A program made the position numbers and the translations under genes. A stretch of 5,271 nt of DNA from Chamaesiphon sp. (lineage in GTDB: Bacteria; Cyanobacteriota; Cyanobacteriia; Cyanobacteriales; Chamaesiphonaceae). Positions 4,229-5,271 of the stretch are shown here, one piece after another. Under the pieces are notes generated by a model. That model had not been told where the DNA came from. It saw only the letters and a list, made by a program, of their open reading frames with translations, and did no database searches. Location: NCBI GenBank assembly GCA_026786125.1, contig JAJAYU010000081.1:1-5271 (forward strand). The letters run 5' to 3'. Each line of letters starts with the position of its first letter. The first letter of the stretch is position 1.

Positions 4229-5271
4229 AATACCTGAAATGCTGCTAGCCAAAAGTCGGCGCAAAGATCGAGATCCTATTTCGCTTGAAAAGCACTTACT
4301 AGATACAGATAAAGCTGCTTATCACATCTTCCGATTAGATAAACGATTGGGACAAAACTGGTGTCGATTTTTTAAAATATCAACTCCAGCACAGCAGAAA
4401 ATATTCCTACTAAATTTACAAGTTGCTGCATTATTTCATGATATCGGTAAAGCTAATGAAGATTTCATGGCTGCTGTTCAGAGTCCTGGTTTTCCAGCTC
4501 AAACTTTGCGCCACGAACATCTGAGTGCATTAATCCTATGTTTGCCAGAAGTGCGAGATTGGTTGGGGCATAATCCCGATCTGGACTTAGATATCATTAC
4601 TGGTGCGGTTTTGTCTCATCATCTCAAGGCTTCTAGGGATGAAAAAACTACTAATAATGGCAAAAGTTATAAATGGGGACAACCACAAACTTTAAAAGCA
4701 TCGCTAGCTGTTTATCTTAAACATTCTGAAGTAAAGAATATCTTAGATAAGATTGCTAAAATTGCTAATTTGGAATCTCCCATACCTAAATTAGATTTTG
4801 AAAATTGGAGCGCAGATGATCCAGTTTGGAAAAAAGCGATTAGAAATGGTCGCGATTGGTCGGAGGATCTAGCTGATGACATTGAAGATGATGAAGAGCG
4901 AAGATTGTTGTTAGCAGCCGTTAAAGCTGGTTTAATTGCTGCTGATGGAGTTGCTTCTGGTTTAGTCAGAGAAGATCTTAAAATTACTGACTGGATTGAT
5001 GCTGTTGTTCATGGTGATGCGATCGCAGACAGCGAAATTGCTAATAAAATTATCTATCCTCGATTGGGGCAGATTAAGGCTAAACAGGAACAGAAACCGT
5101 TTGAGTTAGAGAAGTTTTTTGCCGAACATAGCCAAGCACAACTAGAGCAACTAAGAGCCAAAATGCTCCATGAGTTTCAGGTGAAGTTAGGTTTTCAAAG
5201 TTATCGAACTTTACTACTTGCAGGTTGTGGCGTAGGTAAAACTTTAGCCGCTTGGGTGTGGGCGGAGGCTC
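4221..5271 (+). CDS. cas3: CRISPR-associated HD nuclease-helicase Cas3, 3' truncated by the window
   Basis: The first 350 codons are visible and the frame is open to the window end. Cas3 is recruited by Cascade to the displaced target strand and degrades DNA with its metal-dependent HD nuclease while the SF2 helicase translocates. HD-domain residues are present: H25, the H73-D74 pair in LFHDIGK, H98/H100 in RHEH, H133-H134 in LSHH, and D242 in ADG. An acidic linker-like stretch (DDIEDDEERR, 219-228) lies between H134 and D242. The helicase domain begins with LLLAGCGVGKT, whose Walker A spans 334-341 (K340, T341). The HD-helicase order in one chain is that of most type I systems and unlike type I-D, where HD sits on Cas10d. 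ATG 4221 overlaps the cas6 stop by 8 bp, suggesting translational coupling; ATG 4239 is an alternative six codons later. The remaining effector and adaptation genes are expected downstream, out of view. Confidence 0.92.
   Translation, partial: MNKIPEMLLAKSRRKDRDPISLEKHLLDTDKAAYHIFRLDKRLGQNWCRFFKISTPAQQKIFLLNLQVAALFHDIGKANEDFMAAVQSPGFPAQTLRHEHLSALILCLPEVRDWLGHNPDLDLDIITGAVLSHHLKASRDEKTTNNGKSYKWGQPQTLKASLAVYLKHSEVKNILDKIAKIANLESPIPKLDFENWSADDPVWKKAIRNGRDWSEDLADDIEDDEERRLLLAAVKAGLIAADGVASGLVREDLKITDWIDAVVHGDAIADSEIANKIIYPRLGQIKAKQEQKPFELEKFFAEHSQAQLEQLRAKMLHEFQVKLGFQSYRTLLLAGCGVGKTLAAWVWAEA
5019..5026. repeat. HIP1 palindrome GCGATCGC
   Basis: Third exact HIP1 octamer, inside cas3. Its presence, with further CGATCG hexamers in cas6, cas3 and the WYL gene, suggests that the CRISPR locus has resided in cyanobacterial genomes long enough to carry their signature word. 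Confidence 0.9.

Overview
The window is cyanobacterial. The HIP1 palindrome GCGATCGC occurs three times (441, 1041, 5019), with many partial CGATCG copies, and the gene families present are common in filamentous and unicellular cyanobacteria. No genus can be named from the sequence alone.

Left part (1-1903): the last 53 codons of a plus-strand gene, possibly a lipid-A-disaccharide-synthase-related glycosyltransferase, end 2 bp from the stop of a convergent minus-strand gene. That gene encodes a complete MsbA/HepA-like ABC exporter half-transporter with all nucleotide-binding motifs intact. This part looks like ordinary chromosome.

Middle (1904-3550): a 149-bp divergent intergenic region carries a perfect 10-bp inverted repeat, a tandem 9-bp repeat and a dyad just before the start of a WYL-domain transcriptional regulator. 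After the regulator come an atypical leader (3034-3267) and a small coiled-coil ORF with no recognised family. Two 24-nt elements, 21/24 identical to each other, flank this ORF. They look like isolated CRISPR repeats of the kind that starts GTGCTCAACGCC on the minus strand, and on the plus strand they fold into a hairpin with a GCAA tetraloop. A weaker third copy lies 70 bp after the first, about one repeat-spacer period. A good sigma-70-type promoter (TTGACT-N17-TTTAAT with an extended -10) sits directly before the coiled-coil region.

Right part (3551-5271): the start of a type I cas operon. A Cas6 of the MYXAN/Cmx6 kind overlaps by 8 bp the start of a cas3 gene with an N-terminal HD nuclease domain. 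The cas3 gene runs off the window just after the Walker A motif of its helicase domain.

Taken together, 2053-5271 reads as the upstream end of a type I-B/MYXAN-like CRISPR-Cas locus: a WYL regulator (a family with a known CRISPR regulator, Sll7009, in Synechocystis), a small unknown gene, cas6, cas3 and presumably the remaining effector genes downstream. The most unusual feature is the pair of stand-alone repeat-like hairpins upstream of cas6, one of them in its presumed 5' leader. They could be relics of an array, Cas6 autoregulatory sites, or parts of a crRNA-like regulatory RNA. No ordinary CRISPR array lies inside the window.
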